Positions 16,862 to 25,674 of a DNA stretch of 64,000 bases are shown piece after piece (within the stretch, counting starts at the first letter, position 1; each line of letters starts with the position of its first letter). The position numbers and the translations under genes are program-made. Source of the DNA: Cognataquiflexum gelatinilyticum (lineage in GTDB: Bacteria > Bacteroidota > Bacteroidia > Cytophagales > Cyclobacteriaceae); assembly GCF_024813435.1 (NCBI RefSeq), contig NZ_JANAEZ010000013.1, positions 1-64,000 of the forward strand. Direction: 5' to 3'. The notes below the pieces were generated by a model, which was not told the DNA's origin, did no database searches, and worked only from the letters and a program-made list of their open reading frames with translations.

Positions 16862-17281
16862 TCATTCCCCAAAGTACTCTACAAAATTCCTTGGGGTTTC
16901 GTAAAGCGTGAGTTTGTATAATTTTCCTTGAGAGACGATTTTGTTGACGGCTGGCTCAAGGATTTTCCAAAATTCCATGACAAGGTTTTCGCAACTTGCC
17001 ATTTTGCCCTGCATAAAGTCCACATCAATATTGAGGTTTTTGTGGTCTACTTTATCTATCACCAAAGTACGGATGATGGTACTGAGTTGCTTCAAATCCA
17101 CCACGAAACCTGTTTCCGGATCGGGGATTCCTTTGACAGTGACGATCAACTCAAAATTATGACCATGCCAATTCACATTGGCGCAAGGTCCAAATACAGC
17201 AATGTTTTTTTCTTCAGACCAATTGGGATTCCAAAGCTTATGTGCGGCGTTGAAATGTTCTTTTCTACAAACGTGTACCAT
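16862..17281 (-). CDS. 6-pyruvoyl-tetrahydropterin synthase family protein
   Basis: A 139-residue tunnelling-fold enzyme acting on dihydroneopterin triphosphate. Zinc ligands are His14 (HFNAAH), His39 and His41 (HGH). The cysteine is five residues before HGH (Cys33, CX5HGH), the spacing of true 6-pyruvoyl-tetrahydropterin synthases such as the human enzyme, not the CX3HGH of typical QueD. VDHKNLNIDV and LYKLTLYET also resemble the PTPS branch. A queuosine gene, queE, is present 8 kb away, so a QueD role cannot be excluded. I therefore leave the symbol empty. A promoter-like TTTG-N21-TATTTTTG lies upstream. Confidence 0.85.
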   Translation of the reverse strand: MVHVCRKEHFNAAHKLWNPNWSEEKNIAVFGPCANVNWHGHNFELIVTVKGIPDPETGFVVDLKQLSTIIRTLVIDKVDHKNLNIDVDFMQGKMASCENLVMEFWKILEPAVNKIVSQGKLYKLTLYETPRNFVEYFGE

Positions 17282-17301
17282 CCTCAGATTCTAATGAGGT
17301 G

Positions 17302-17334
17302 CAAAAATACATAAAAAGTATAAGGATAGACAAA
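17302..17334 (-). promoter_or_regulatory. candidate promoter of the pterin synthase gene
   Basis: Minus strand TTTG (17331-17334), 21 nt, then TATTTTTG (17302-17309). The -7 box is a perfect match; the spacer is two bases longer than the usual 19. Confidence 0.4.
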
Positions 17335-17348
17335 TCAAAAGTCTATTA

Positions 17349-17380
17349 GAAAAGAAACCCTTTCCAAAGGAAAGGGCTTT
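17349..17380 (-). terminator. terminator of the 17380-18063 gene
   Basis: CCCTTTCC (17358-17365) pairs with GGAAAGGG (17369-17376) around AAA, followed on the minus strand by TTTCTTTTC. Confidence 0.8.
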
Positions 17381-18063
17381 TATAATTCTTGAATGTTTAA
17401 TAATTGAATCAATCTTATGGCATCAGATTTTTCTTTGAGATCAAGCGAATAGTCACTTATCAAACTTGTTGCTTTTTCCGTATCCTCCTCAAAAGTTTCT
17501 TTCAAATACTTGGACTTGGTTTTGAGGAGCGTGGTTTCCCCATCCTTTACGATGTATAACTCTTCAATCGTTTGAAAGGCCTTCGCTCTTTGGGAGCCAT
17601 AAGTAGCCGTCAAATCATCTCCCATAGTTTTGTAATGATGGGCAATCAATGAATATTTTCCATCAACCAAAATCTCAACAAATACATTTGCCCCGGCTTG
17701 GGGTATGGAATAGCCTGATCTAAATAATCTTGGATATGATCCTGTATTGAGGATAAAACCCGAAATTTTCCCCGGATAATAGGCAATCAACTGACCATCC
17801 ATTTTATGTTCTAGGGTATTGTCATAAGAATTAAAAGCGATGGTCAGGTTAGCAGCTGTATCTAGTTCAGAAAAAATGATACTTCCCATTTCAAAATCCA
17901 ATAAATACGCCGAACCTTTAACTTCTGAATAAGGATTGGACATGACCGGCCTTCCGCCAGAAGCATCATCTTTCAATAACTTCAACTGTGCTATAGCAGG
18001 ATTGACTAATCCTGTCAAAAGCACAAATACTGCAATTTTTAAACTAATTTTTCTCATATTCAA
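17380..18063 (-). CDS. hypothetical secreted protein
   Basis: A 227-residue protein I do not recognise. Residues 1-25 are a signal peptide ending AIAQ. The rest is soluble, with alternating beta-rich stretches and a charged helical C-terminus (KSKYLKETFEEDTEKATSLI). There is no lipobox, cysteine motif or known catalytic motif. It lies downstream of the SusC/SusD operon but is separated from it by a strong terminator at 18064-18096 and has its own terminator, so it need not share that operon's role. Proteins of this kind with a GSAYLLDFEMGSIIF-like stretch may be periplasmic; this is only a guess. Confidence 0.75.
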   Translation of the reverse strand: MNMRKISLKIAVFVLLTGLVNPAIAQLKLLKDDASGGRPVMSNPYSEVKGSAYLLDFEMGSIIFSELDTAANLTIAFNSYDNTLEHKMDGQLIAYYPGKISGFILNTGSYPRLFRSGYSIPQAGANVFVEILVDGKYSLIAHHYKTMGDDLTATYGSQRAKAFQTIEELYIVKDGETTLLKTKSKYLKETFEEDTEKATSLISDYSLDLKEKSDAIRLIQLLNIQEL

Positions 18064-18096
18064 AATTAAAAAAAAGGCTGGTTTCCCAGCCTTTTA
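18064..18096 (-). terminator. terminator of the SusC/SusD operon
   Basis: AAGGCTGG (18074-18081) pairs with CCAGCCTT (18086-18093) around a tetraloop (GAAA on the minus strand), followed on the minus strand by eight or more T. Confidence 0.9.
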
Positions 18097-18119
18097 GTCT
18101 AAACTTTTAAGCAAATAAA

Positions 18120-18596
18120 TTAAGCATCAGGTGCAGCAGGTCTTGTAATTCTTAACTGCACTCTTTTATAATTTTCACTTGGTGCTATTTGCGCATTTCC
18201 TTCCAATTCCAGCAAAAGGTCAACAGATCCACCGATAGCACCGGTATTAAGGATAGTGACCACTGCATTGGCAGTGCTTGAATTTGCAGGGATTACAAGT
18301 GAACCTGATACAGAGAAATCGGTTCCTGCAACGGCCGTAGTACCATCAGGAACGATTTTAAATGCGATCGTTTCATCTGAAGTTCTTTGAGCACCTACAA
18401 GATTTACCTGAAGGTTCACTGTTCCCACTGTATTGGCTACAGTGATTCTTGGATAAGTCACACCTGCAGCAGGAGCCCTAACAACAGCATCCTGAAATTC
18501 GACAACTGCACCTGACCATGTTGGATAGTTTTGCTCAATACAAGAAGTGAAAGCCAAAACCAAGGCCAATGATAATAATGATAGTATCTTTTTCAT
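18120..18596 (-). CDS. surface lipoprotein with Calx-beta-like domain, SusCD operon
   Basis: A 158-residue lipoprotein: the signal peptide ends in the lipobox FTSC (Cys19). The mature part is a single beta-sandwich with a Calx-beta-like flavour (VAGTDFSVSGSLVIPANSST, then VTILNTGAIGGSVDLLLELEG). It starts 12 nt after the SusD stop and is the last gene of the operon. In such operons small lipoproteins often form part of the outer-surface binding complex with SusD. The ligand is unknown. No exact family is claimed. Confidence 0.8.
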   Translation of the reverse strand: MKKILSLLSLALVLAFTSCIEQNYPTWSGAVVEFQDAVVRAPAAGVTYPRITVANTVGTVNLQVNLVGAQRTSDETIAFKIVPDGTTAVAGTDFSVSGSLVIPANSSTANAVVTILNTGAIGGSVDLLLELEGNAQIAPSENYKRVQLRITRPAAPDA

Positions 18597-18608
18597 GTTA
18601 AATTCAGT

Positions 18609-20129
18609 TTAGTAGCCTCTATTTTGGTTCAGGTTAGGGTTACCATCAACTTCTCTTTGAGGAATTGGAGGAAGGATTTTGAAATCATCAAAAGTTAGGT
18701 TGACAACGGGATTAGTTTTGATCACATCCTTACCATATCTTTTCAAATCAAACCATCTGTGTCCTTCGAATGCAAATTCCTTGAATCTCTCCAAAAGAAT
18801 TTCGTCCAATAATGCCTGACCTGAAAGAGTGACAGGAGCCAAACCTCTAAGCGCTTTGAAAGCATTCAATTCAGTCAAAGCAGCAGCTTCATTACCAGGA
18901 ATGTGGTAGTTAGCTTCAGCCCTGTTTAGGTGCATTTCTGATTTTCTGATAACTGGCACATTATCTCCGTATGCAAATCCATTCTTTGAAGCAAATTTTA
19001 TACATTCGATTTGACGGCCTGCACCTCTTACGGTATTTCCTGTAGTATATAAGAAAGCTCTGACATCATCATTTCTGGTTACATCCCAGTTGTTGTTATC
19101 ATTCGCAGGTGTACCGATCTGCAATTGGGTCAATCCAAAGAAACCTCTTACAGTTGCATTTGGAATGAAATCACCCCAACCACCCTGAGAGTTTTTATTC
19201 GCAGTCAAGCTAAGCAAAGTGGTGTAAGACGTCTGAAGTGACTCATTTACACCGATAGCTTCTCCGGGAATTGCAAATCTCACCTCAAACATAGACTCAG
19301 GATTTACTTCTGCTCTCCAACCATTTACATAAGCTTGTCCTCCTAATACTGTACCGACATTACTTGCCAAGGCAGTAGTTGCTTCGTCAGCAGCTTTTGC
19401 CCAATCACCTCTGTACAATGCAACTCTGGAAAGCAAAGCAGATGCTGCTGCAGAAGAAGCAAAATAGGTGCCCCTTGAAGTCAACAAAGTTTTTGCAGCT
19501 TCCAAATCAGCATAAATTTGGGTATATACCTGATCGATAGTAGACCTTGGAGTCTGACGTGACAAGGCTGCATCAGAAGTGATGACACCTTCCAAAACCA
19601 AAGGAATCCCCCCCTCATCGGTTACACCGGGAGTGTAGATTGCTGTAGGAATGTAAGAATAGGATTTAACCAGATCAAAGTAGTACAAAGCTCTTAAGAA
19701 TTTGGCTTCCCCTTCCCATCTCGCTAATTGCGCAGCTGACGCACCCTGAACATTAGGAAGTGCATCAATGATCAAATTAGCTTCGTTGATGGCGAAATAG
19801 CTGTTTTGCCAAAATGCAGCAGCAAAATGTGCGTTTGGCTGGTTGTTGTTTTCACCAATCAAACGACCTGAGTTAGAAGTTGTCTGACCAACATCTGCCA
19901 AAGCATCTGACTGTGCCAGCAAATTTCTACCATAATTTGACACCGGTCTCAATCTTGCATAAACAGAATTGAGGGCAGCACTTACTGCATCAGGAGTATT
20001 TAGGGCTCCGTTAGCGTCTATTGATTGTCTAGGATCAACTTGTAATAAGTCATCACAAGAGGTCATCAAGAATGATCCTGCAAGGACAAAGGATAAGACA
20101 ATTTTATTTATAAATTTCATGTTTTTCAT
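18609..20129 (-). CDS. SusD/RagB family outer-membrane lipoprotein
   Basis: A 506-residue nutrient-binding lipoprotein that caps the SusC channel on the cell surface. The signal peptide ends LMTSC (Cys25), followed by CDDLLQVDPRQS, a typical SusD N-terminus. Helical TPR-like segments follow (EGEAKFLRALYYFDLVKSY is the classic motif), and near the C-terminus EILLERFKEFAFEGHRWFDLKRYG is diagnostic. I start at ATG 20129; an in-frame ATG at 20162 would overlap SusC, and ATG 20120 is also possible. No glycoside hydrolase or regulator is linked, so the substrate cannot be inferred; peptides are as likely as glycans. Confidence 0.95.
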   Translation of the reverse strand: MKNMKFINKIVLSFVLAGSFLMTSCDDLLQVDPRQSIDANGALNTPDAVSAALNSVYARLRPVSNYGRNLLAQSDALADVGQTTSNSGRLIGENNNQPNAHFAAAFWQNSYFAINEANLIIDALPNVQGASAAQLARWEGEAKFLRALYYFDLVKSYSYIPTAIYTPGVTDEGGIPLVLEGVITSDAALSRQTPRSTIDQVYTQIYADLEAAKTLLTSRGTYFASSAAASALLSRVALYRGDWAKAADEATTALASNVGTVLGGQAYVNGWRAEVNPESMFEVRFAIPGEAIGVNESLQTSYTTLLSLTANKNSQGGWGDFIPNATVRGFFGLTQLQIGTPANDNNNWDVTRNDDVRAFLYTTGNTVRGAGRQIECIKFASKNGFAYGDNVPVIRKSEMHLNRAEANYHIPGNEAAALTELNAFKALRGLAPVTLSGQALLDEILLERFKEFAFEGHRWFDLKRYGKDVIKTNPVVNLTFDDFKILPPIPQREVDGNPNLNQNRGY

Positions 20130-20142
20130 TTCCTTAAGATGT

Positions 20143-23100
20143 TTAGAATCCGATTTGAACACCTATGGTATAGTTTTTAGTCAAAGGAATCTGACCTGTA
20201 CCTGCACCTACGAACTCAGGATCGTATCCCGGATAGTCTGCATAAGTCCAAAGGTTCAATCCCTGTGCATAAATTCTTGCTCTTGTCAATCCAAGATTCC
20301 TTACCAAATTAGGGCTAAAATTATAAGCTACAGTCAGCTGCGTTAATCTGATAAAATCAGCTTTCAACAAATTGGCTGAACCTGTACCTCTTGATGCACC
20401 ACGTACTTCATTTCCTGCATTGGTGGTCAAGTTTCTTGGAATGTCAGTGATTTGACCTGGAGTAGTCCATCTTCTGTCATTGACTTCTCTCAAGGCATTA
20501 AGAGTCAATCGGGTACCATTTTCTCTTAAGAAATTGTACTGACCATCAGAAACTACTGCACCATATTCATAGGTAAAGAATGCGGTCAATTCAAATCCTT
20601 TGTAGGTAAAGGTATTGTTCAAACCTCCGAAGGTGGTTGCCAAGTTTGAACCTTGGTACTGTCTGTCAGCAGCCAATGGCAAGTAAGTGATGTTTCCATT
20701 GATGTCATACCACATTGGACGGCCTGTTGCAGGATTGACACCCGCGTAAGTCGCCAAGAAGAAGGAACCTGGAGCAGCAACACCGTCATTTGCAGGATTA
20801 CCTACGGGCTGTCCTACTGCAAGGCCTGGGTTAGCTGGAAGGAATTCTAATCCATCATATAAGCTGACAATCTGATTTTTGATATAAGTGAAATTGAAAG
20901 AAGTATTCCATCTGAAACCACCTTTGTCAACGTTGATGGTAGAAACTTCAAATTCGATACCTTTATTCTGCAATTCTCCGACATTGTTGGCAATATCACC
21001 AAAGCCATTTGTCCAAATAATTGGCTGATCTAACAACAAGTCTTTGGTTCTTCTATCGAATACGTCCAATGAACCTGTAATCCTGTTGCTCAAGAAACCG
21101 TAGTCCACACCAAGGTTGAATGTTACATTTGATTCCCATCCAAGATCAAGGTTTGCAAGAGATGTTGGTCTGATACCTGCCTGACCGGCGTAGTTTCCTC
21201 CACCGCCATATAGACCTCTAGCGGCAAAGTTTCCGATTTGGTCGTTCCCTGTTTTACCATAAGAAGTTCTTAACTTCAAATCTGATACTACTTCACTGTT
21301 TTGCAAGAAACTTTCTTCCACAATATTCCAGCCTAATCTGATAGAAGGGAACAAACCGTATTGATTGTTCGCTCCAAATCTTGAAGAACCGTCATATCTA
21401 GCAGTTACAGTTGCCAAGTATTTTTTCTTGTAATCATAGCTTCCTGAAATGAAAGCACCCGCTCTTTTGTAACCTGTCCAAAATCCAGTAATAGATTCAG
21501 GAGTAGCCGCCGATTGGATTGTTCTAAACTGGAAAGTAGGGAAACCGATACCAGCACCTGAAAGACCCTGTCTTGTTTCAGATACATATTCCAAACCGAA
21601 GATTCCGGATACGTTATGTACATTTCCAAAGGTTTTGTTCCAGTTCAAAGTCTGGGTAGTGATAAATCTTGTTCTCCAGTCGGACTGCTCGGAAGCTCTA
21701 CCGACTACACCTGCTCCATCTGGAGTTCTAGGATCCCTGTAGGATTCTCCTTGAAGCAATCTGTAATCCAAACCAAATAATGATCTGAATACCAAATTGT
21801 CCAATATTTTGTAATTGGCGACAATATTACCTACAACGGTGTTGGTTCTTTGAAGACCTGAGTTATATTCATTGACCAAAACAATATTTTGACCTAAAAC
21901 TCCACCAATTGAAGTATTAAAGGATCCATCTTCATTGTAAATTGGGTTATGAGGCAACACCGCAGATGCGGAGAAAGCCGGGTTACCCAAGAAAGCACCA
22001 TCAACAGCGAAAGGAATGTTTTGCTGGAAAGTGGAAAGGTTAAGACTTGTTTCAAGATTCAATCTTGAATTTGCCTGATGAGTCAAAGCCACCCTTACAG
22101 TACCTCTTTCAAAGTCAACAGGCTTGAAAGATGATTCTTGATAATTATATGATCCTGACAAGAAGAAAGTGGTTTTGTCATCACCACCTGAAACAGAAAG
22201 TTCATAATTCTGGATTTTTCCTGTTCCCATCACTTCTCTCTGCCAATCATATGTCGGAAGACCTTGACCGATAGCTTCCAAATCAGCAGGAGTTAATGTC
22301 TGCCAGTTAGCAGGTAGACGGCCCATGTTGTTTAGGGTATTCGCCTCTGGAAGCGTATTTCCGGAGTTTTGGTAAGCTTCTCTTCTCATTTCATACCATT
22401 CAGCTCCACCTAATACATCCAGGTATTTCATTGGCTGTGTAGAACCTCCAAAAGCATTGAATTCAAATCTAGCTTTACCCTGCTTACCTCTTTTTGTTGT
22501 GATGATAACAACACCATTTGCAGCCTGAGATCCATAGATGGCAGCAGAAGCAGCATCTTTCAAAATCTCCATTGACTCGATGTCATTTGGGTTCAAGAAT
22601 GCAAGTGGGTTGGATTGGGTAAAGTTGGCATTGGATTGGTTATTCAACTGAACACCATCCACAATGAACAAAGGCTCATTACCGGCATTGATTGATCCTA
22701 CACCACGGATTCGGATATTCACCGCGCCACCCGGAAGACCGTTGGCAGATCTTACCTGGACACCTGAAGCCCTACCTTGCAAAGCCCTGTCAAATGACTG
22801 CATTGGCAAGTTTTGGATCAATTCCCCTTTCACAGAAGAAATAGCACCTGTAACTTCTCTTTTTTGCTGAACACCGTAACCTGTTACGATCACTTCTCCC
22901 AAACTAGCAATGTCTGGTTGCAATTCAACGACGATTTGGGATCTGTTTCCAAGAGAAACCTCTTGGTCAACGAATCCCGTAAAACTAAATACCAAGACAT
23001 TACTGCCCTCTGGTACATTAAGTGAGAATTTACCATCTAAATCAGTAGCTGCACCGATTGTAGTACCTTTCACCACGACTGAAGCACCTGGAAGCGGAAG

Positions 23101-23205
23101 ACGATCCTCACCGGATGTCACCGTTCCAGTCACAACGCGCCCTTGTGCAAATGCTGCCGCACCTACAAAAAGAAGCATTAGTCCTAGAAGTAAAACTTTC
23201 TTCAT
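20143..23205 (-). CDS. SusC/RagA family TonB-linked outer-membrane transporter
   Basis: A 1020-residue TonB-dependent transporter that partners the SusD protein encoded 13 nt downstream. Order: signal peptide (MKKVLLLGLMLLFVGAAAFAQ), carboxypeptidase-regulatory-like domain (TGTVTSGEDRLPLPGASVVVKGT), SusC signature LGEVIVTGYGVQQKREVTGAIS, plug (GLPGGAVNIRIRGVGSIN, PLFIVDGVQ, ESMEILKDAASAAIYGSQAANGVV) and a long barrel ending in YTIGVQIGF. ATG 23205 is chosen because it begins a proper signal peptide; an in-frame start 60 bases earlier adds an implausible hydrophilic extension. The region upstream is a 546-bp AT-rich gap with three GTTAAC sites. Confidence 0.96.
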   Translation of the reverse strand: MKKVLLLGLMLLFVGAAAFAQGRVVTGTVTSGEDRLPLPGASVVVKGTTIGAATDLDGKFSLNVPEGSNVLVFSFTGFVDQEVSLGNRSQIVVELQPDIASLGEVIVTGYGVQQKREVTGAISSVKGELIQNLPMQSFDRALQGRASGVQVRSANGLPGGAVNIRIRGVGSINAGNEPLFIVDGVQLNNQSNANFTQSNPLAFLNPNDIESMEILKDAASAAIYGSQAANGVVIITTKRGKQGKARFEFNAFGGSTQPMKYLDVLGGAEWYEMRREAYQNSGNTLPEANTLNNMGRLPANWQTLTPADLEAIGQGLPTYDWQREVMGTGKIQNYELSVSGGDDKTTFFLSGSYNYQESSFKPVDFERGTVRVALTHQANSRLNLETSLNLSTFQQNIPFAVDGAFLGNPAFSASAVLPHNPIYNEDGSFNTSIGGVLGQNIVLVNEYNSGLQRTNTVVGNIVANYKILDNLVFRSLFGLDYRLLQGESYRDPRTPDGAGVVGRASEQSDWRTRFITTQTLNWNKTFGNVHNVSGIFGLEYVSETRQGLSGAGIGFPTFQFRTIQSAATPESITGFWTGYKRAGAFISGSYDYKKKYLATVTARYDGSSRFGANNQYGLFPSIRLGWNIVEESFLQNSEVVSDLKLRTSYGKTGNDQIGNFAARGLYGGGGNYAGQAGIRPTSLANLDLGWESNVTFNLGVDYGFLSNRITGSLDVFDRRTKDLLLDQPIIWTNGFGDIANNVGELQNKGIEFEVSTINVDKGGFRWNTSFNFTYIKNQIVSLYDGLEFLPANPGLAVGQPVGNPANDGVAAPGSFFLATYAGVNPATGRPMWYDINGNITYLPLAADRQYQGSNLATTFGGLNNTFTYKGFELTAFFTYEYGAVVSDGQYNFLRENGTRLTLNALREVNDRRWTTPGQITDIPRNLTTNAGNEVRGASRGTGSANLLKADFIRLTQLTVAYNFSPNLVRNLGLTRARIYAQGLNLWTYADYPGYDPEFVGAGTGQIPLTKNYTIGVQIGF

Positions 23206-23751
23206 AAATTGTTTTTTTTGGTTTAACGATATTCCAATTTTATCCATTAACCTCTGATAATCCAAAATCGTTTAAAAAATTTACATATATGGCAGTGGAA
23301 CAATGATTTAAGAATATTTGGTATTTAGACAAAAGGGAACATATTATTTTCCCATTTTTAGAAAATCCGCATGATATAAAAAAAAGGAACCTGTTAACGG
23401 TGTGTTAACGAAATAAAATAATTTTTAACTTTTGTTAACAATATTTTTTGAATTACAAATTAAAGAGGTCTTTGTTACTTAATTTTTAAACTTAAATATT
23501 ACACATATTTAAAATGAAAAAAATAATAAAATAGAATATAAATTGACTTTTTAAAAAAAAATATATAATTATTATAATAAAAACTAAATTCTAAAAAATT
23601 ACAAATAAATCAATATAATATACTGAAAAATGTACTAAATCAGAGATTTATATCAAATACAAATAAAATATCAGAATTTTTATTAATTATTGAACGATTC
23701 TAAAAAATAATGTCTATACATCAAATTTGATTTATTAACATTAAATTAAAA
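23206..23751 (-). promoter_or_regulatory. AT-rich upstream region of SusC operon with three GTTAAC sites
   Basis: A gene-free, very AT-rich stretch. Palindromic GTTAAC occurs at 23393, 23404 and 23434, that is 11 and 30 bp apart, about one and three helical turns, so they could lie on one DNA face. No perfect TAnnTTTG -7 box was found on the minus strand. The left part (23500-23750) is nearly homopolymeric A/T and shows nothing else. Confidence 0.4.
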
Positions 23752-25671
23752 TTACTTTATAGAAATTGTAACCCTTCGGTTTAGCGCCTTGTTTTCGGGT
23801 GTGTCATTAGGTTGTATTGGTTCCCGATCTCCCTTTCCGTCTGTAGCTACCCTGATTTCAGGTATTCCTTTTTCCATCAAAAATTTCTTCACACTTTCAG
23901 CCCTTCGAAGGCTGAGGCTCTCATTATACATTGGATTTCCCTGATTATCTGTGTGGCCGATGATGGTGATTGCTACTTTGGGGTTTTCCATCAAAAAGTT
24001 ATATAACCTCTTGAGAGAACTTGCTGACTCCTGCTTTAGGTCATCTTTGTCCAAGTCAAAAAATATATTTTCGAAAACAAACTCTTCCCCTGAACCAATG
24101 GGTATGAGTGAGACCATCAGGTCTTTCTGATTTTTGAGGTTATCTCTATCTACATTGTAAATTTTTGGAAGGTATCCCTCTTTTTCCACATAAAGTCCAG
24201 AAAAGGATTTATCCGGATAAAGCATCATAAATTCCCCGGTTTTTCCATCAGAGCGGAATTCGTAAAGTGTACTGTCGTTGCTCAGGCTTACGAGGGAAAG
24301 TCTGGCATCTACCGGATCTCCGGTCTTACTGTTAAACACTTTTCCTTGGGTAACAATAAGATTTTCTCCTAATGAAATTTCTTCAGGAAATCTAAATTTG
24401 TAGAGGTAAGACCTTTCCTCCATAGTCTCATTGAAAGTGTTTTCGGTATAGTAAGCATAATCCCTCTGGGCGGTAATAAAAAGGGAAAACTGATCTAAGT
24501 GGTCGTTTATGGGATAACCTAGATTCTCAGGATTTGTAAAGACTCCATTCTCAACCCTTGATACAAATATATCCTGCCCTCCAAACCCTCTATGTCCGTC
24601 AGAAGCAAAAAACAAGATTTCATTGTTGAAGTAAATGAATGGAGAAACTTCATCTTTTGGAGTATTGACAAGACTGCCGAGATTTTTGGCTTCTGACCAT
24701 CCCCCATTTGGCATTCTAAGCGAATACCAAAGGTCTCTTCCGCCAAACCCTCCCCTTCTGTTTGAAGAGAAAAAAAGAATCCTTCCGTCAGCTGATAAAG
24801 AGGGTTGAGAATCCCAAAATCTTGAATTCACGGCCTTTCCCATATTTGAAGGCCTTTGCCACTCATCGTTTAACTTGTAAGCAATATAGAGGTCACAATC
24901 CCCAAAAGAATCCGGAGTCTCGCAGGAGGAAAATATCAGGATCTTGCCATCTGCAGAAATGGTGCAGGTTCCTTCATTGTAATTGGTATTGATGACACTG
25001 GAAATACTTGCAGGCTGGGACCATAGTTGGTCTTCCTCCGAAAAGTTGCTGGTGAACAAATCCTCATGTTCAAAATTTTTAAGTCCGTCTCTTTTTACAA
25101 AAATAATTTTCTTGCTATCGGCTGTAAGGACAGGAAAATATTGGAGGGAAAATCCATTCAAAGGCTCGGACAATTTTTCCTTTTCAATAGAAAGTGCCTT
25201 TTCAAGCTGCAGGCTGATAAATTTCATTTGACTTTCAGTCTCCCTATAATCAATGCGCTGCTTGAAGCTGGGCTCTAACAATGGATTCGCATCATTATAT
25301 TCCAAAAGGGATTCCTCGAACATGCCCATGGCCAAATAGCAATGCACCTTGAGCCATTTGAATTCTCCTTTGATTTGGTTTTTTGCCTGCTTTGCTCTAG
25401 CCTCTCCCCTTTCAGCGACTTTAATCGCTTCTTGGGGTTTCCCTTTGGTCAAAAGGATTCTTCCCCATTTGATGTATGATTCCAAAAAACCCGCTTCCCT
25501 TTCAATGGACGCTCTGTATTTTTCAATTGCCTCATCATACATCCGCTTTTGAACCAATTCATCACCCTCCTGATGCATTTTGATTGCCTTGTTGTCAATG
25601 ATAGAATAGCCCTGACCGAATGAGAAAGAGATGAAAAAAAACAGGGTTAAACTAAGCAGGCTTATCTTCAT
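23752..25671 (-). CDS. OmpA family protein with TPR, propeller and carboxypeptidase-like domains (PorE-like)
   Basis: A 639-residue exported protein. Order: signal peptide ending SFSFGQ, TPR repeats (about 30-150), a PD40-type beta-propeller (about 180-430, with repeats such as PSLSADGRILFFSSNRRGGFGGRD), a carboxypeptidase-regulatory-like domain (about 440-520) and a C-terminal OmpA peptidoglycan-binding domain (IFFDLDKDDL, HTDNQGNPMYNESLSLRRAESV). This matches the PorE architecture of the type IX secretion system, which anchors it to peptidoglycan. Unlike P. gingivalis PorE there is no lipobox cysteine here, and many paralogs with this layout exist, so it may not be the core component. It follows queE by three bases. 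Confidence 0.85.
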   Translation of the reverse strand: MKISLLSLTLFFFISFSFGQGYSIIDNKAIKMHQEGDELVQKRMYDEAIEKYRASIEREAGFLESYIKWGRILLTKGKPQEAIKVAERGEARAKQAKNQIKGEFKWLKVHCYLAMGMFEESLLEYNDANPLLEPSFKQRIDYRETESQMKFISLQLEKALSIEKEKLSEPLNGFSLQYFPVLTADSKKIIFVKRDGLKNFEHEDLFTSNFSEEDQLWSQPASISSVINTNYNEGTCTISADGKILIFSSCETPDSFGDCDLYIAYKLNDEWQRPSNMGKAVNSRFWDSQPSLSADGRILFFSSNRRGGFGGRDLWYSLRMPNGGWSEAKNLGSLVNTPKDEVSPFIYFNNEILFFASDGHRGFGGQDIFVSRVENGVFTNPENLGYPINDHLDQFSLFITAQRDYAYYTENTFNETMEERSYLYKFRFPEEISLGENLIVTQGKVFNSKTGDPVDARLSLVSLSNDSTLYEFRSDGKTGEFMMLYPDKSFSGLYVEKEGYLPKIYNVDRDNLKNQKDLMVSLIPIGSGEEFVFENIFFDLDKDDLKQESASSLKRLYNFLMENPKVAITIIGHTDNQGNPMYNESLSLRRAESVKKFLMEKGIPEIRVATDGKGDREPIQPNDTPENKALNRRVTISIK

Positions 25672-25674
25672 GGG

